7,685 nt of DNA from JARYLZ01 sp964388275 (GCA_964388275.1 CAYLZD010000084.1:1-7685); one strand, 5' to 3'. Positions 1 to 6,489 are shown, numbered from the stretch's first letter. The notes: a model not told the origin generated them from the letters alone. A program made the numbers and translations.

Positions 1-2
1 CC

Positions 3-1259
3 GCCCTCGCCGCTCACTACCAGCAACTTCTCGGTCTTGTCCAACCGTGGAAGATAACAGGGATTGATCTCGATATCCCGCAAATGCGACTCGATATCAC
101 ACTGGAATGGCCGAAGGGGCGGAAAGCGCCGTGCCCGGAATGTGGTAAACTATGCGGGCTGAAGGATCATCTTCCGGTGCGGACGTGGCGCCATCTTGAT
201 GCCATGCAGTTCAAAACGTTTCTGCATTGCCGCATTCCACGTAGCGAGTGTCGTACGCATGGAGCACGAGCGATCCACGTCCCATGGGCCGAGACAGGGT
301 CGCGGTGGACGCTGTTGTTCGAGGCATTCGCGGTCATGGTCATGGAACAGGTCCCGTCGTTGACCAAAGCCGCGTCGATTCTTGGGCTCTCGTGGAAAAA
401 GGCCCACACGGTGCGCAAACACGCGGTAGCTCGTGGTCTGGAACGGCGTACGGTCGACCAGACCGAGTACCTCGGCATCGATGAGAAGAGCTTCGGCAAG
501 AAGGAACGATTCATCACGATACTGACGGATCTGACCGGAGAGCGGGTTTTGGAGGTGGCGCCGTCGAAATCGAGCGAGGCGGCAAAGGCCGTTCTTGAAG
601 TGATCCCGCAGCAGGAGCGTTCGCTCGTCCAGGCCGTGGCCATGGACATGAACGCGGCCATGGAGAAAGCATGCCGGGAACAGGTGCCGCACGCCGATAT
701 CGTCTACGACAAATTCCACATCGAGAAGCATCTTTTCGATGCGATGGGCAAGGTCAGGTCGCGGGAACACAAGAAACTGCAGGCCGAGGGCATCCGCATC
801 TTCAAGCGAACGCGCTACCTTTTTCTTAGGCGTCCGGAACACTGGAGCAAGGCACAGCGGGCACAGTACCGTGACATCAAACGGGCGTTCGGTGCGACGC
901 GGTTTTCCCAATCGCGGATCGGACGGATGTGGGCTGCCAGAGAGTCCTTCCGGCCGTTCTGGAACTACGTCTCCGAGACATGGGCGGCGAAGTACTTCCA
1001 GCGATGGTACTTCTGGGCGACACACAGCCGGATCTCGGAACTGATAAGGGTCGCGAAAATGCTCAAGGCGCATCTCGACAATATTCTCACTTACTTCCGT
1101 CACGGTATTACCAATGCGTTCACTGAAGGAATGAATTCAAAAATACAAGAAATCAAATCGGCTGCGCGTGGGTTCCGGAACTTCAATAACTACCGCATCG
1201 CGATCCTCTTCTCATGCGGCAAACTGGATATGAAGCCATCGTGTCCCGTCGTAAAATGA
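3..1259 (+). CDS. ISL3-family transposase, N-terminus truncated by the window edge
   Basis: This is the DDE transposase that cuts and joins the ends of its own insertion sequence. The first ATG in frame is at 84, but the frame is open back to base 3 and those 27 codons read like an ISL3 N-terminus (QQLLGLVQPWKITGIDLDI), so the true start lies to the left. Numbered from the ATG at 84, an N-terminal zinc-binding region has Cys17, Cys20, Cys49, Cys56 and His59 (CPEC... CRTHG) around the family-typical WRHLD. A helical DNA-binding stretch follows (about 90-120). The catalytic triad is probably Asp133 (YLGIDEKSF), Asp188 (VAMDMN) and Glu348 (NAFTEGMNSKIQEIKS). The rest ends in the usual ARGFRNFNNYRI block. 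No frameshift or internal stop is visible, so the enzyme may be active if its left part is intact. Confidence 0.95.
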   Translation, partial: ALAAHYQQLLGLVQPWKITGIDLDIPQMRLDITLEWPKGRKAPCPECGKLCGLKDHLPVRTWRHLDAMQFKTFLHCRIPRSECRTHGARAIHVPWAETGSRWTLLFEAFAVMVMEQVPSLTKAASILGLSWKKAHTVRKHAVARGLERRTVDQTEYLGIDEKSFGKKERFITILTDLTGERVLEVAPSKSSEAAKAVLEVIPQQERSLVQAVAMDMNAAMEKACREQVPHADIVYDKFHIEKHLFDAMGKVRSREHKKLQAEGIRIFKRTRYLFLRRPEHWSKAQRAQYRDIKRAFGATRFSQSRIGRMWAARESFRPFWNYVSETWAAKYFQRWYFWATHSRISELIRVAKMLKAHLDNILTYFRHGITNAFTEGMNSKIQEIKSAARGFRNFNNYRIAILFSCGKLDMKPSCPVVK

Positions 1260-1267
1260 GTTAAACT

Positions 1268-1292
1268 ATCCCACAGAAAAGTTGGAAGAACC
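1268..1292. repeat. probable right terminal inverted repeat of the ISL3 element
   Basis: The segment lies 8 nt after the transposase stop codon and ends in GGAAGAACC. Its inward-reading strand starts GGTTCTTCC, like known ISL3-family ends. Only one end is visible, so the exact boundary is inferred from family resemblance rather than from a matched pair. Confidence 0.55.
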
Positions 1293-1373
1293 TCGAAAAC
1301 TTTATTACCATTATCTACATGAACACTGAAAAGATACCCTTAACATTTACAAAATCGATCTAGAGAAGAGACA

Positions 1374-2366
1374 ATGATAATTATCATCGCGGGATATGGA
1401 TCTGTAGGAAGACGGCATTATAATAATATTATTAGCATAGGCGGGCACCAGGTATCATTTTACAGGTCAGGCCGTTCAGTGATCGAAAATGAGCATTTTG
1501 AGGGTGTGAAGGCATATTCAGACTTTGTTGAGGCGATGAAATCAGGTGCTGAAGCGGTAATAATATCAAATCCTACATCAAAACATTTGGAGATTGCATT
1601 ACAGGCGGCTGGGCAAGGATGCAGCATATTTATGGAGAAACCCATTTCTCACAGTATAGAAGGGGTTGAAGACTTAGGCAGAAAATGCAAAGAAAATAAT
1701 TCTAAACTTCTTATGGGCTTCCAGTTCCGATATCATCAAACATTACAAGTATTAAAGAAAATGATAGAGAATAATAATATAGGAGAAATAATAAATGTGA
1801 GTGTACATTGGGGCGAATACCTACCCGACTGGCATCCATGGGAGGATTACAAGAAGGGTTACGCGGCAAGAAAAGATCTTGGCGGTGGTGTAGTGCTGAC
1901 ACTATCTCATCCTTTCGATTATATGCGATGGCTATTTGGAGAAATCGAGGACGTATGGTCTTTCACGGCAACAAATTGCGGTTTGAATATTGACGTAACG
2001 GATAACGCTATAATCGGTCTTAGATTCGAATCAGGAGCTTTGGCAACGATAACATTAGATTATGGAAGAAGGCCGCCGAAGCACTCAATGGAGTTTACAG
2101 CTACAAAAGGAACAGCTCTATGGGATGGAATCAGCGGAAAAGCAAGGGTGTACCGGACAGAAAAAGGAGAATGGGAAGAACTATCACCTACAGAGGACTT
2201 TGAACGAAATACAATGTTTCTTAATGAAATGAAGCACTTCCTCGAGGTGGCAAAGGGTAATGAAGAACCAATATGCACACTGGAAGACGGCATACGCGCT
2301 CTTAAAATAGCTCTCGCAGTGGAGGAATCTTCGAAACAGGGTAAAGTGATACATATGGAATACTGA
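1374..2366 (+). CDS. Gfo/Idh/MocA-family NAD(P)-dependent oxidoreductase
   Basis: A cytoplasmic sugar or sugar-nucleotide dehydrogenase of the glucose-fructose oxidoreductase/inositol dehydrogenase/MocA family, which oxidises or reduces a hydroxyl on a sugar or cyclitol using NAD(P). An N-terminal Rossmann fold starts immediately (GYGSVGRRH, residues 7-15). The family signature EKP is at 88-90 (FMEKPIS), Lys89 being the usual catalytic lysine. FQFRYH (116-121) and GGGVVLTLSHPFDYMRWLFGE (170-190) carry the conserved C-terminal-domain His179 and Asp182. The 330-residue length is normal. The ATG at 1374 is preceded by AGAAGAG with a short spacer, a modest ribosome site. The SDR gene starts 10 nt after its stop, so the two are probably co-transcribed. 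The gene is far richer in A+T than its downstream partners, suggesting a separate origin. The family is certain but the substrate is unknown; context suggests the precursor or product of a nonulosonate pathway. Confidence 0.9.
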   Translation: MIIIIAGYGSVGRRHYNNIISIGGHQVSFYRSGRSVIENEHFEGVKAYSDFVEAMKSGAEAVIISNPTSKHLEIALQAAGQGCSIFMEKPISHSIEGVEDLGRKCKENNSKLLMGFQFRYHQTLQVLKKMIENNNIGEIINVSVHWGEYLPDWHPWEDYKKGYAARKDLGGGVVLTLSHPFDYMRWLFGEIEDVWSFTATNCGLNIDVTDNAIIGLRFESGALATITLDYGRRPPKHSMEFTATKGTALWDGISGKARVYRTEKGEWEELSPTEDFERNTMFLNEMKHFLEVAKGNEEPICTLEDGIRALKIALAVEESSKQGKVIHMEY

Positions 2367-2370
2367 AGGA
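2366..2370 (+). promoter_or_regulatory. ribosome binding site supporting a GTG start for the SDR gene
   Basis: AAGGA lies 6 nt before the GTG at 2377 and 18 nt before the in-frame ATG at 2389. This favours the GTG start, although a weaker GAGAG just before the ATG keeps that alternative open. The site starts on the last base of the preceding gene's stop codon, which suggests translational coupling. Confidence 0.55.
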
Positions 2371-2376
2371 AACAAA

Positions 2377-3207
2377 GTGAGAGATATTATGAACATAAAA
2401 GAAAAGTTTGATTTGACAGGAAAATCCGCTCTGGTGACAGGCGCCGCGGGTCTGCTGGGCAAGGGCTTCTGCGAGACACTCGCGGAAGCGGGGGCTGCGG
2501 TAGCCGCATTGGACATAATGGCGGATGGAGCAGCATCTGTGGCGGAAAATATTAGAACGCGGGGCGGAAAAGCCATAGCGCTCGGCAGTGACGTCACTGT
2601 GGAGACGGATATGATAAACGCGGTATCAGAGGCAGCAAGAGAATTCGGAGGCCTGGATATACTGGTTTGCAGTGCAGCAATGGATCCGAAAGTAGAGGGA
2701 GACGGCGTGCGCGACAGCGGCGCCTTTGAGGATTATCCGGCGGAACAATGGCGGCGAGCCGTTGACGTAAACCTGACAGGCATGTTCCTCGCGTCGCAAG
2801 CGGCCGCCCGTCAGATGCGGGCGCAGGGATCAGGCGCAATGATATTAATCAGCTCAACTTACGGGCTGGTCGGCCCGGATCAGCGAATTTACAGGAAGGA
2901 AGGACATACGCAGTCGCCGGTAAAGCCGGTATACTATTCCGTTACGAAGGCCGGCGTGCTCGGCCTCACGCGCTATCTGGCGACATATTTCGCCGGCACC
3001 AAAATTCGCGTGAACGCGCTTACACCGGGCGGCGTCTTCAACGGACAGGACGAGGAATTTGTGAGAAACTATTCGTCCCGAACCGTGCTGGGCCGCATGG
3101 CCCGCGCGGACGAAATGAACGGCGCTTTGCTTTTTCTTGCATCCGAAGCGTCGTCGTATATGACCGGGGCAAATCTCGTGGTCGACGGCGGCTGGACGGC
3201 ATGGTGA
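2377..3207 (+). CDS. short-chain dehydrogenase/reductase (SDR), probably in nonulosonate synthesis
   Basis: A classical SDR oxidoreductase of 276 residues. The cofactor-binding glycine motif is TGAAGLLGKG (21-30). Asp46 at the end of the second strand suggests NAD(H) preference, and Asp72 (SDV) is the usual adenine contact. Catalytic residues are Asn132 (VNLTG), a Ser in ISSTYG (159-160), Tyr187 and Lys191 (YSVTK). The C-terminus is the family-typical SYMTGANLVVDGGW. The usual NNAG after the fourth strand is CSAA (98-101). An insertion of about a dozen residues before the catalytic Tyr (GPDQRIYRKEG... ) is shared, from memory, with SDRs encoded beside CMP-sugar synthetases, such as PtmA next to PtmB in Campylobacter flagellin glycosylation; the exact reaction here is unknown. 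A GTG start fits the ribosome site best; the ATG at 2389 is the alternative. Its end overlaps the cytidylyltransferase gene. Confidence 0.9.
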   Translation: MRDIMNIKEKFDLTGKSALVTGAAGLLGKGFCETLAEAGAAVAALDIMADGAASVAENIRTRGGKAIALGSDVTVETDMINAVSEAAREFGGLDILVCSAAMDPKVEGDGVRDSGAFEDYPAEQWRRAVDVNLTGMFLASQAAARQMRAQGSGAMILISSTYGLVGPDQRIYRKEGHTQSPVKPVYYSVTKAGVLGLTRYLATYFAGTKIRVNALTPGGVFNGQDEEFVRNYSSRTVLGRMARADEMNGALLFLASEASSYMTGANLVVDGGWTAW

Positions 3208-3941
3208 CGCGGATGGAAATTCTGGCTGTAATCCCGGCACGCGGGGGATCAAAAGGATTTCCGGGGAAAAACCTGGCCTTGCTGAATGGCCACCCATTGC
3301 TCGCCTGGAGCATCGAGGCCGCGAAAATATCCAAATCCGTCACGCGTTGCATAGTATCGACAGATTGCGAGAAAATTGCCGAGGCGGCGAGGCGGTACGG
3401 CGCCGAAACACCTTTCCTGCGTCCGCCTGAATTAGCGCGTGACGATTCTACCGACCTGGAGGCATTCGTGCATGCGCTCCAATGGCTGAAGGAGAAAGAG
3501 GGCTATCATCCTGATGCTGTAGTCCAGATACGGCCGACCTCGCCTCTGCGGCCTCAAGGACTTGTGGACGCAGGCGTGAGCATGCTGCTAAGAACGCCGG
3601 AAGCGGATTCGGTACGCTGTGTGGTCCGCGCTGCCCAGAATCCTTATAAGATGTGGAGTTTTGATCCGGAAACGTCCTTTCTAACACCTTTGCTCCGTTT
3701 ACGCGGGATTCCGGAGCCCTTCAACGCTCCGAGACAATCTCTTCCTGCTGCCTTCTGGCAAACAGGGCATTTGGATGTAATCCGCAGCAAGGTCATCGTG
3801 GAGGACGGATCCATGAGCGGCAAGAATATTCTGGGACTGGAAGTTAAGGAGGAATACGCGGTGGACATAGATTCGCGCCGTGATCTCGAACGAGCCGAGC
3901 AAATTCTCAGAAACGGAACGATCGATGTGGTGAGGCCGTGA
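3201..3941 (+). CDS. acylneuraminate (nonulosonate) cytidylyltransferase, CMP-sugar synthetase
   Basis: Activates a nonulosonic acid with CTP to give the CMP-sugar and pyrophosphate, the donor for glycosyltransfer. The N-terminal CTP-binding loop is IPARGGSKGFPGKN (11-24). STD (53-55), DDSTD (81-85), QIRPTSPLR (109-117) and the metal-binding VDID (221-224) follow in family order. At 242-246 residues it is a single-domain enzyme without the C-terminal phosphatase-like domain some homologues carry. The start is uncertain: ATG 3201 overlaps the SDR gene by 7 nt, GTG 3204 gives a 4-nt GTGA overlap, and ATG 3213 gives the N-terminus most like relatives (MEILAVIPARGGSKG). In every case it is closely coupled to the SDR gene. 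The family is related to NeuA, LegF, PseF and KDN-type enzymes; sequence alone does not say which sugar is used, so no symbol is given. The stop codon's last two bases begin a purine tract. Confidence 0.93.
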   Translation: MVTRMEILAVIPARGGSKGFPGKNLALLNGHPLLAWSIEAAKISKSVTRCIVSTDCEKIAEAARRYGAETPFLRPPELARDDSTDLEAFVHALQWLKEKEGYHPDAVVQIRPTSPLRPQGLVDAGVSMLLRTPEADSVRCVVRAAQNPYKMWSFDPETSFLTPLLRLRGIPEPFNAPRQSLPAAFWQTGHLDVIRSKVIVEDGSMSGKNILGLEVKEEYAVDIDSRRDLERAEQILRNGTIDVVRP

Positions 3942-3990
3942 AGAAGGGGAAGAGGGAAGAGAGAAGGGGGAAGAGAGAAGCGGGAAGGGG
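3940..3990 (+). repeat. purine-only (GA) tract with internal 13-nt direct repeat
   Basis: Bases 3940-3980 are 41 consecutive purines; one C at 3981 interrupts, and GGGAAGGGG continues to 3990. The 13-mer GGGAAGAGAGAAG occurs at 3954-3966 and again at 3968-3980. Its core GAAGAGAGAAG reads the same in both directions on one strand (mirror symmetry), which is the arrangement that can form triplex DNA. It begins in the stop codon of the cytidylyltransferase gene and fills the first third of the gap before the NeuB-type gene. It may be low-complexity expansion with no function. Confidence 0.85.
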
Positions 3991-4098
3991 TTTGCATACT
4001 GGGTTATCCGGCAGAGCTGGGTGTTGTTGGTCATCTCTTAAGTCGGGTCACTGTCAGGAAACCGGGAAAATGTTTCAGGATACATGTAAAATAATTTC

Positions 4099-4103
4099 GA
4101 GGA
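4099..4103 (+). promoter_or_regulatory. ribosome binding site of the NeuB-type gene
   Basis: GAGGA lies 7 nt before the ATG at 4111. This is a good site and supports that start. The 100 nt before it show no convincing promoter; TGTAAAAT at 4085-4092 could be a -10-like element, but I see no matching -35. Confidence 0.6.
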
Positions 4104-4110
4104 TATTTTA

Positions 4111-4977
4111 ATGGCGCGTGAGATAAGGATAGGCGCGAGATCGGTCGGCGACGGGCATCCGGTATTTATCGTCGCTGAAATCGGTATTAATCATAACGGC
4201 GATCTTGATCTGGCAAAACGTCTTGTGGAAGCCGCCGTGGAGGCCGGCTGCGATGCCGTGAAATTTCAGAAGCGCACTCCCGACCTCTGCGTTCCCGAGG
4301 CGCAAAAATCCAAAATGCGCGACACTCCCTGGGGATATATATCCTATCTGGAGTATCGGAAACGCGTGGAATTCGATCGGCCGGAATATGAAGAACTCGA
4401 TTCCTTCTGCAAGTCGAGGAACATTCTTTGGTTCTCTTCCTGCTGGGATGAAGCATCCGTGGATTTCATGGAGGATTTCAATCCACCTTGTTACAAGGTA
4501 CAAAGCGCCGCTGTAACGGACATGGGTCTGCTGGAAAAGCTTCGCGGTACCGGGCGCCCTCTGATACTGTCCACAGGCATGTCTACGATCGACGAGGTCC
4601 GTAAAGCCGTGGCTGCTCTGGACGGGGTTCCGCTCATGATCTGCCATGCCACAAGCATTTATCCCTGTCCGCACGACAAATTGAATCTTCGCATGATACA
4701 GACGCTCCGGAAGGAATTTCCATTTCCGGTCGGATATTCGGGGCACGAGGTGGGACTGCCGACAACCGCCGCGGCCGTCGCGCTGGGGGCTACCTACGTG
4801 GAGCGGCATATAACAATGGACCGCTCGCTCTGGGGAAGCGACCAGGCGGCTTCGGTGGAGCCGGGCGGTTTCGCTCGGCTCGTAAAATATATAAGGGCTG
4901 TGGAGGATTCGCTCGGCGACGGGATCAAGACCGTCTACGCGGAAGAAAGCGCAGCCCGCGAGCGGCTCCGGAGATGA
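4111..4977 (+). CDS. NeuB-type nonulosonic acid synthase lacking the SAF domain
   Basis: Condenses PEP with an N-acetylmannosamine-like or mannose-like sugar to form a nine-carbon nonulosonic acid. The TIM-barrel domain is complete: Glu23 in AEIGINHNG (22-30), Lys51 in VKFQKR, Lys129 in YKVQSA, LSTGMST (153-159), CHATSIYPCPHDK (178-190), His212 in GYSGHEVG and His233 in VERHIT. By alignment from memory the two histidines match the metal ligands of meningococcal NeuB (His215, His236), and Glu23 and Lys51 match active-site residues. The protein is only 288 residues, whereas characterised NeuB/LegI/PseI enzymes are about 335-350 because of a C-terminal antifreeze-like SAF domain. That domain is absent, not frameshifted: a different gene starts 4 nt later. 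WGSDQAASVEP (241-251) is the motif of a SAF-less subgroup I recall from environmental genomes. The substrate is therefore uncertain (sialic, legionaminic or KDN-like). Confidence 0.92.
   Translation: MAREIRIGARSVGDGHPVFIVAEIGINHNGDLDLAKRLVEAAVEAGCDAVKFQKRTPDLCVPEAQKSKMRDTPWGYISYLEYRKRVEFDRPEYEELDSFCKSRNILWFSSCWDEASVDFMEDFNPPCYKVQSAAVTDMGLLEKLRGTGRPLILSTGMSTIDEVRKAVAALDGVPLMICHATSIYPCPHDKLNLRMIQTLRKEFPFPVGYSGHEVGLPTTAAAVALGATYVERHITMDRSLWGSDQAASVEPGGFARLVKYIRAVEDSLGDGIKTVYAEESAARERLRR
4970..4973 (+). promoter_or_regulatory. ribosome binding site that favours a TTG start for the GT-B-like gene
   Basis: GGAG sits inside the last codons of the NeuB-type gene, 8 nt before the TTG at 4982. The in-frame ATG codons at 5003 and 5015 have weaker upstream purine matches. 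The location implies translational coupling of the two genes. Confidence 0.55.
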
Positions 4978-4981
4978 CGAT

Positions 4982-6448
4982 TTGACTGAAGAAACAGGCA
5001 ATATGACCGATTCGATGAATGCGGTCCCGGATGCGGCGCGGCGGCCGCATATAGCCATGATCGTTGTGCGCGGCGAGGCGGTGCGCAACTTTCTCTATTC
5101 GGACGTTCTGCGTCATCTCAGCCGCGAGGCCCGGGTTACTGTTCTGACGGTGATTTCGGAACCGGGTTTTTTCGACCCGGTGAGAGAGTATATCGATCGT
5201 ATCGTTCTTTTGCGCGAAGTGAAGGAAAGGACCTTTGTGGTCCTTTTTCGCAAGCTGGTTCATGATGCGCATTTCCGGTGGCTCTGGAGCAAGGTCGCGC
5301 GGAATTCCTGGGAAACAGGCGACGCGCGCGCCGCCGCCACAGGAACAGTACTCCGCTGGAAACTGCGCAAGGCGCTGTACCGTGTGCTCGCCTTCCGGCC
5401 GTTGGTGAACCTGTTGGGGAAAATGGAAGAAGCCATTACTTGGCATTTCCGCCCGACCAGGGAATTCGACGAGCTGTTCAAGGAATTGAAGCCGGAGCTC
5501 GTGTTCAACACCTCGCACATTCACGGACAGGCAGGGGAGCTGCCGGCCAAAATCGCCCACCGCCTCGGCATACCATTGGCCGGTTTCGTCTTTTCCTGGG
5601 ACAACCTGACGTCGCGCAGCCGGATCTTCGTGCCTTACGACCATTATCTCGTCTGGCACGATCACATGCGCCGGCAGCTGCTGGACATCTATCCGCAAAT
5701 TCCCGCCGGACGCGTACACGTGACGGGCACGCCTCAGTTCGACTTTCATTTCATGCCTTCGAAAGTGCTGCCCCGCGAGGAATTGTGCAGGCGGCTCGGA
5801 ATTGACGCCGGCCGGCCGTTCATACTCTGGACTACGGGCATAACATGGCATTTCCCAGGCGAACAGCATCACATCCGCTTCGTGATCGATGCGTTGGACA
5901 AACTCGGTCTGCCGAACAAGCCGCAGCTTGTGGTGCGCATGTACGTGAAAGGTCTCGCGGAGGATATGATAGAGTTCTCGAAGTCCCGCTTCGCGGACGT
6001 GGTTTTCCCTGAAGTGGGCTGGGACCTGCGATGGTCGACGCCGCGCTATGAGGATTTGACCATATACACCAGCCTGCTGAGTCACGCGGCCATGTGCATA
6101 AATCCCGCGTCGACAGTCACATTGGAGGCCATTATTCACGACAAACCCGTCATGAATATCGGCTTCGATCCTCCGGAATGCACACTGCCATGGCATGACC
6201 GCTGGGTGCGCCACATCGAGTTCGACCATTTCAAGCCGGTAGCCGACAGCGGCGCGGTGATGGTGGCGTATTCCCGCGACGACATGCTGGAGATGCTGAA
6301 GCGCGGCCTGACGGACCCCGGCGCTCAGAGCGGACGGCGCAAGGCGTTTATCGATTCATTTTTCGACGGGAAGCTGGACGGGCGGGCCGGGGAGAGGGTG
6401 GCGTCGGCGCTCATGGGAATTGTTGAACGGGGAACGTTTAACGTTTAA
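4982..6448 (+). CDS. GT-B-like protein, candidate nonulosonate/surface-glycan glycosyltransferase
   Basis: A 488-residue soluble protein with no signal peptide or membrane span visible. Its pattern suggests two Rossmann-like lobes as in GT-B glycosyltransferases and CDP-glycerol glycerophosphotransferase-like proteins. The N-lobe starts at about 23 (HIAMIVVRGEAVRNFLYSD) and includes LVFNTSHIHGQ (173-183) and FSWDNLTSRSRI (204-215). A linker VHVTGTPQFDFHF (245-257) leads to the C-lobe, where INPASTVTLEAIIHDKPVMNIGFD (373-396) is the typical donor-site segment with a Ser/Thr-rich turn and a Glu. I recall similar unnamed proteins encoded beside NeuB and CMP-sugar synthetase genes, so transfer of the CMP-nonulosonate to a glycan is a reasonable inference but not shown. 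The start is probably TTG 4982; ATG 5003 is possible and loses seven residues of no visible importance. The last codons (RGTFNV) are encoded by a hairpin repeat, so the tail is probably not conserved. Confidence 0.75.
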   Translation: MTEETGNMTDSMNAVPDAARRPHIAMIVVRGEAVRNFLYSDVLRHLSREARVTVLTVISEPGFFDPVREYIDRIVLLREVKERTFVVLFRKLVHDAHFRWLWSKVARNSWETGDARAAATGTVLRWKLRKALYRVLAFRPLVNLLGKMEEAITWHFRPTREFDELFKELKPELVFNTSHIHGQAGELPAKIAHRLGIPLAGFVFSWDNLTSRSRIFVPYDHYLVWHDHMRRQLLDIYPQIPAGRVHVTGTPQFDFHFMPSKVLPREELCRRLGIDAGRPFILWTTGITWHFPGEQHHIRFVIDALDKLGLPNKPQLVVRMYVKGLAEDMIEFSKSRFADVVFPEVGWDLRWSTPRYEDLTIYTSLLSHAAMCINPASTVTLEAIIHDKPVMNIGFDPPECTLPWHDRWVRHIEFDHFKPVADSGAVMVAYSRDDMLEMLKRGLTDPGAQSGRRKAFIDSFFDGKLDGRAGERVASALMGIVERGTFNV

Positions 6449-6465
6449 CGATAAACGTTCCCCGT
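6427..6465. terminator. perfect 14-bp hairpin between convergent genes, possible bidirectional terminator
   Basis: ACGGGGAACGTTTA (6427-6440) is exactly complementary to TAAACGTTCCCCGT (6452-6465), with an 11-nt loop. The loop holds a second copy of ACGTTTA in direct tandem, so an alternative fold with an 8-bp stem and 4-nt loop (6440-6459) is also possible. The stop codon of the GT-B-like gene (6446-6448) lies in the loop and the convergent gene ends at 6490, so position fits a shared terminator. No T-run follows on either strand, so it is not a standard intrinsic terminator; it may block exonucleases or be a short dispersed repeat. Confidence 0.55.
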
Positions 6466-6489
6466 CAACTGTTCCGCAGCCGTGATGCG

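Larger units (their letters stand above)
1..1292 (+). mobile_element. ISL3-family insertion sequence, right-hand part (left end outside window)
   Basis: The element is defined by an ISL3-type transposase gene that is open at the left edge and by a probable right terminal inverted repeat just after its stop codon. Positions 1268-1292 run from ATCCCACAG to GGAAGAACC. Read from the outside in, this begins GGTTCTTCC and ends CTGTGGGAT, which resembles the GG(C/T)TCTT-type ends I recall for this family. The left end is not in the window, so neither the matching repeat nor the target duplication can be seen. If the boundary is right, and using the family's usual 8-bp duplication, the candidate right copy is TCGAAAAC at 1293-1300. 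The element is in the same orientation as the sugar genes and ends about 80 nt before the first of them. Confidence 0.8.

Noticed and set aside
84..86. ATG at 84 as the transposase start
   Set aside because: The frame is open to the window edge and the upstream codons match the expected ISL3 N-terminus, so the real start is further left.
150..1103. 317-codon minus-strand frame opposite the transposase
   Set aside because: The plus strand carries an unmistakable ISL3 transposase with zinc ligands and catalytic motif; the antisense protein shows no recognisable domain and is rich in Arg and Pro, as expected of a GC-rich shadow.
4108..5088. 326-codon minus-strand frame opposite the NeuB-type gene
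   Set aside because: NeuB family motifs lie on the plus strand across the same bases, and the antisense product has no recognisable motif or good ribosome site.
4977..5200. Frameshifted remnant of a SAF domain after the NeuB-type gene
   Set aside because: The next gene begins 4 nt after the stop with its own ribosome site, and its N-terminus is a Rossmann-like strand, not SAF sequence.
4925..6229. 434-codon minus-strand frame opposite the GT-B-like gene
   Set aside because: It is long, but the region is GC-rich and the plus-strand protein has GT-B-like motifs, a coupled start and normal order. The antisense product is rich in Arg, His and Gln without domain features.
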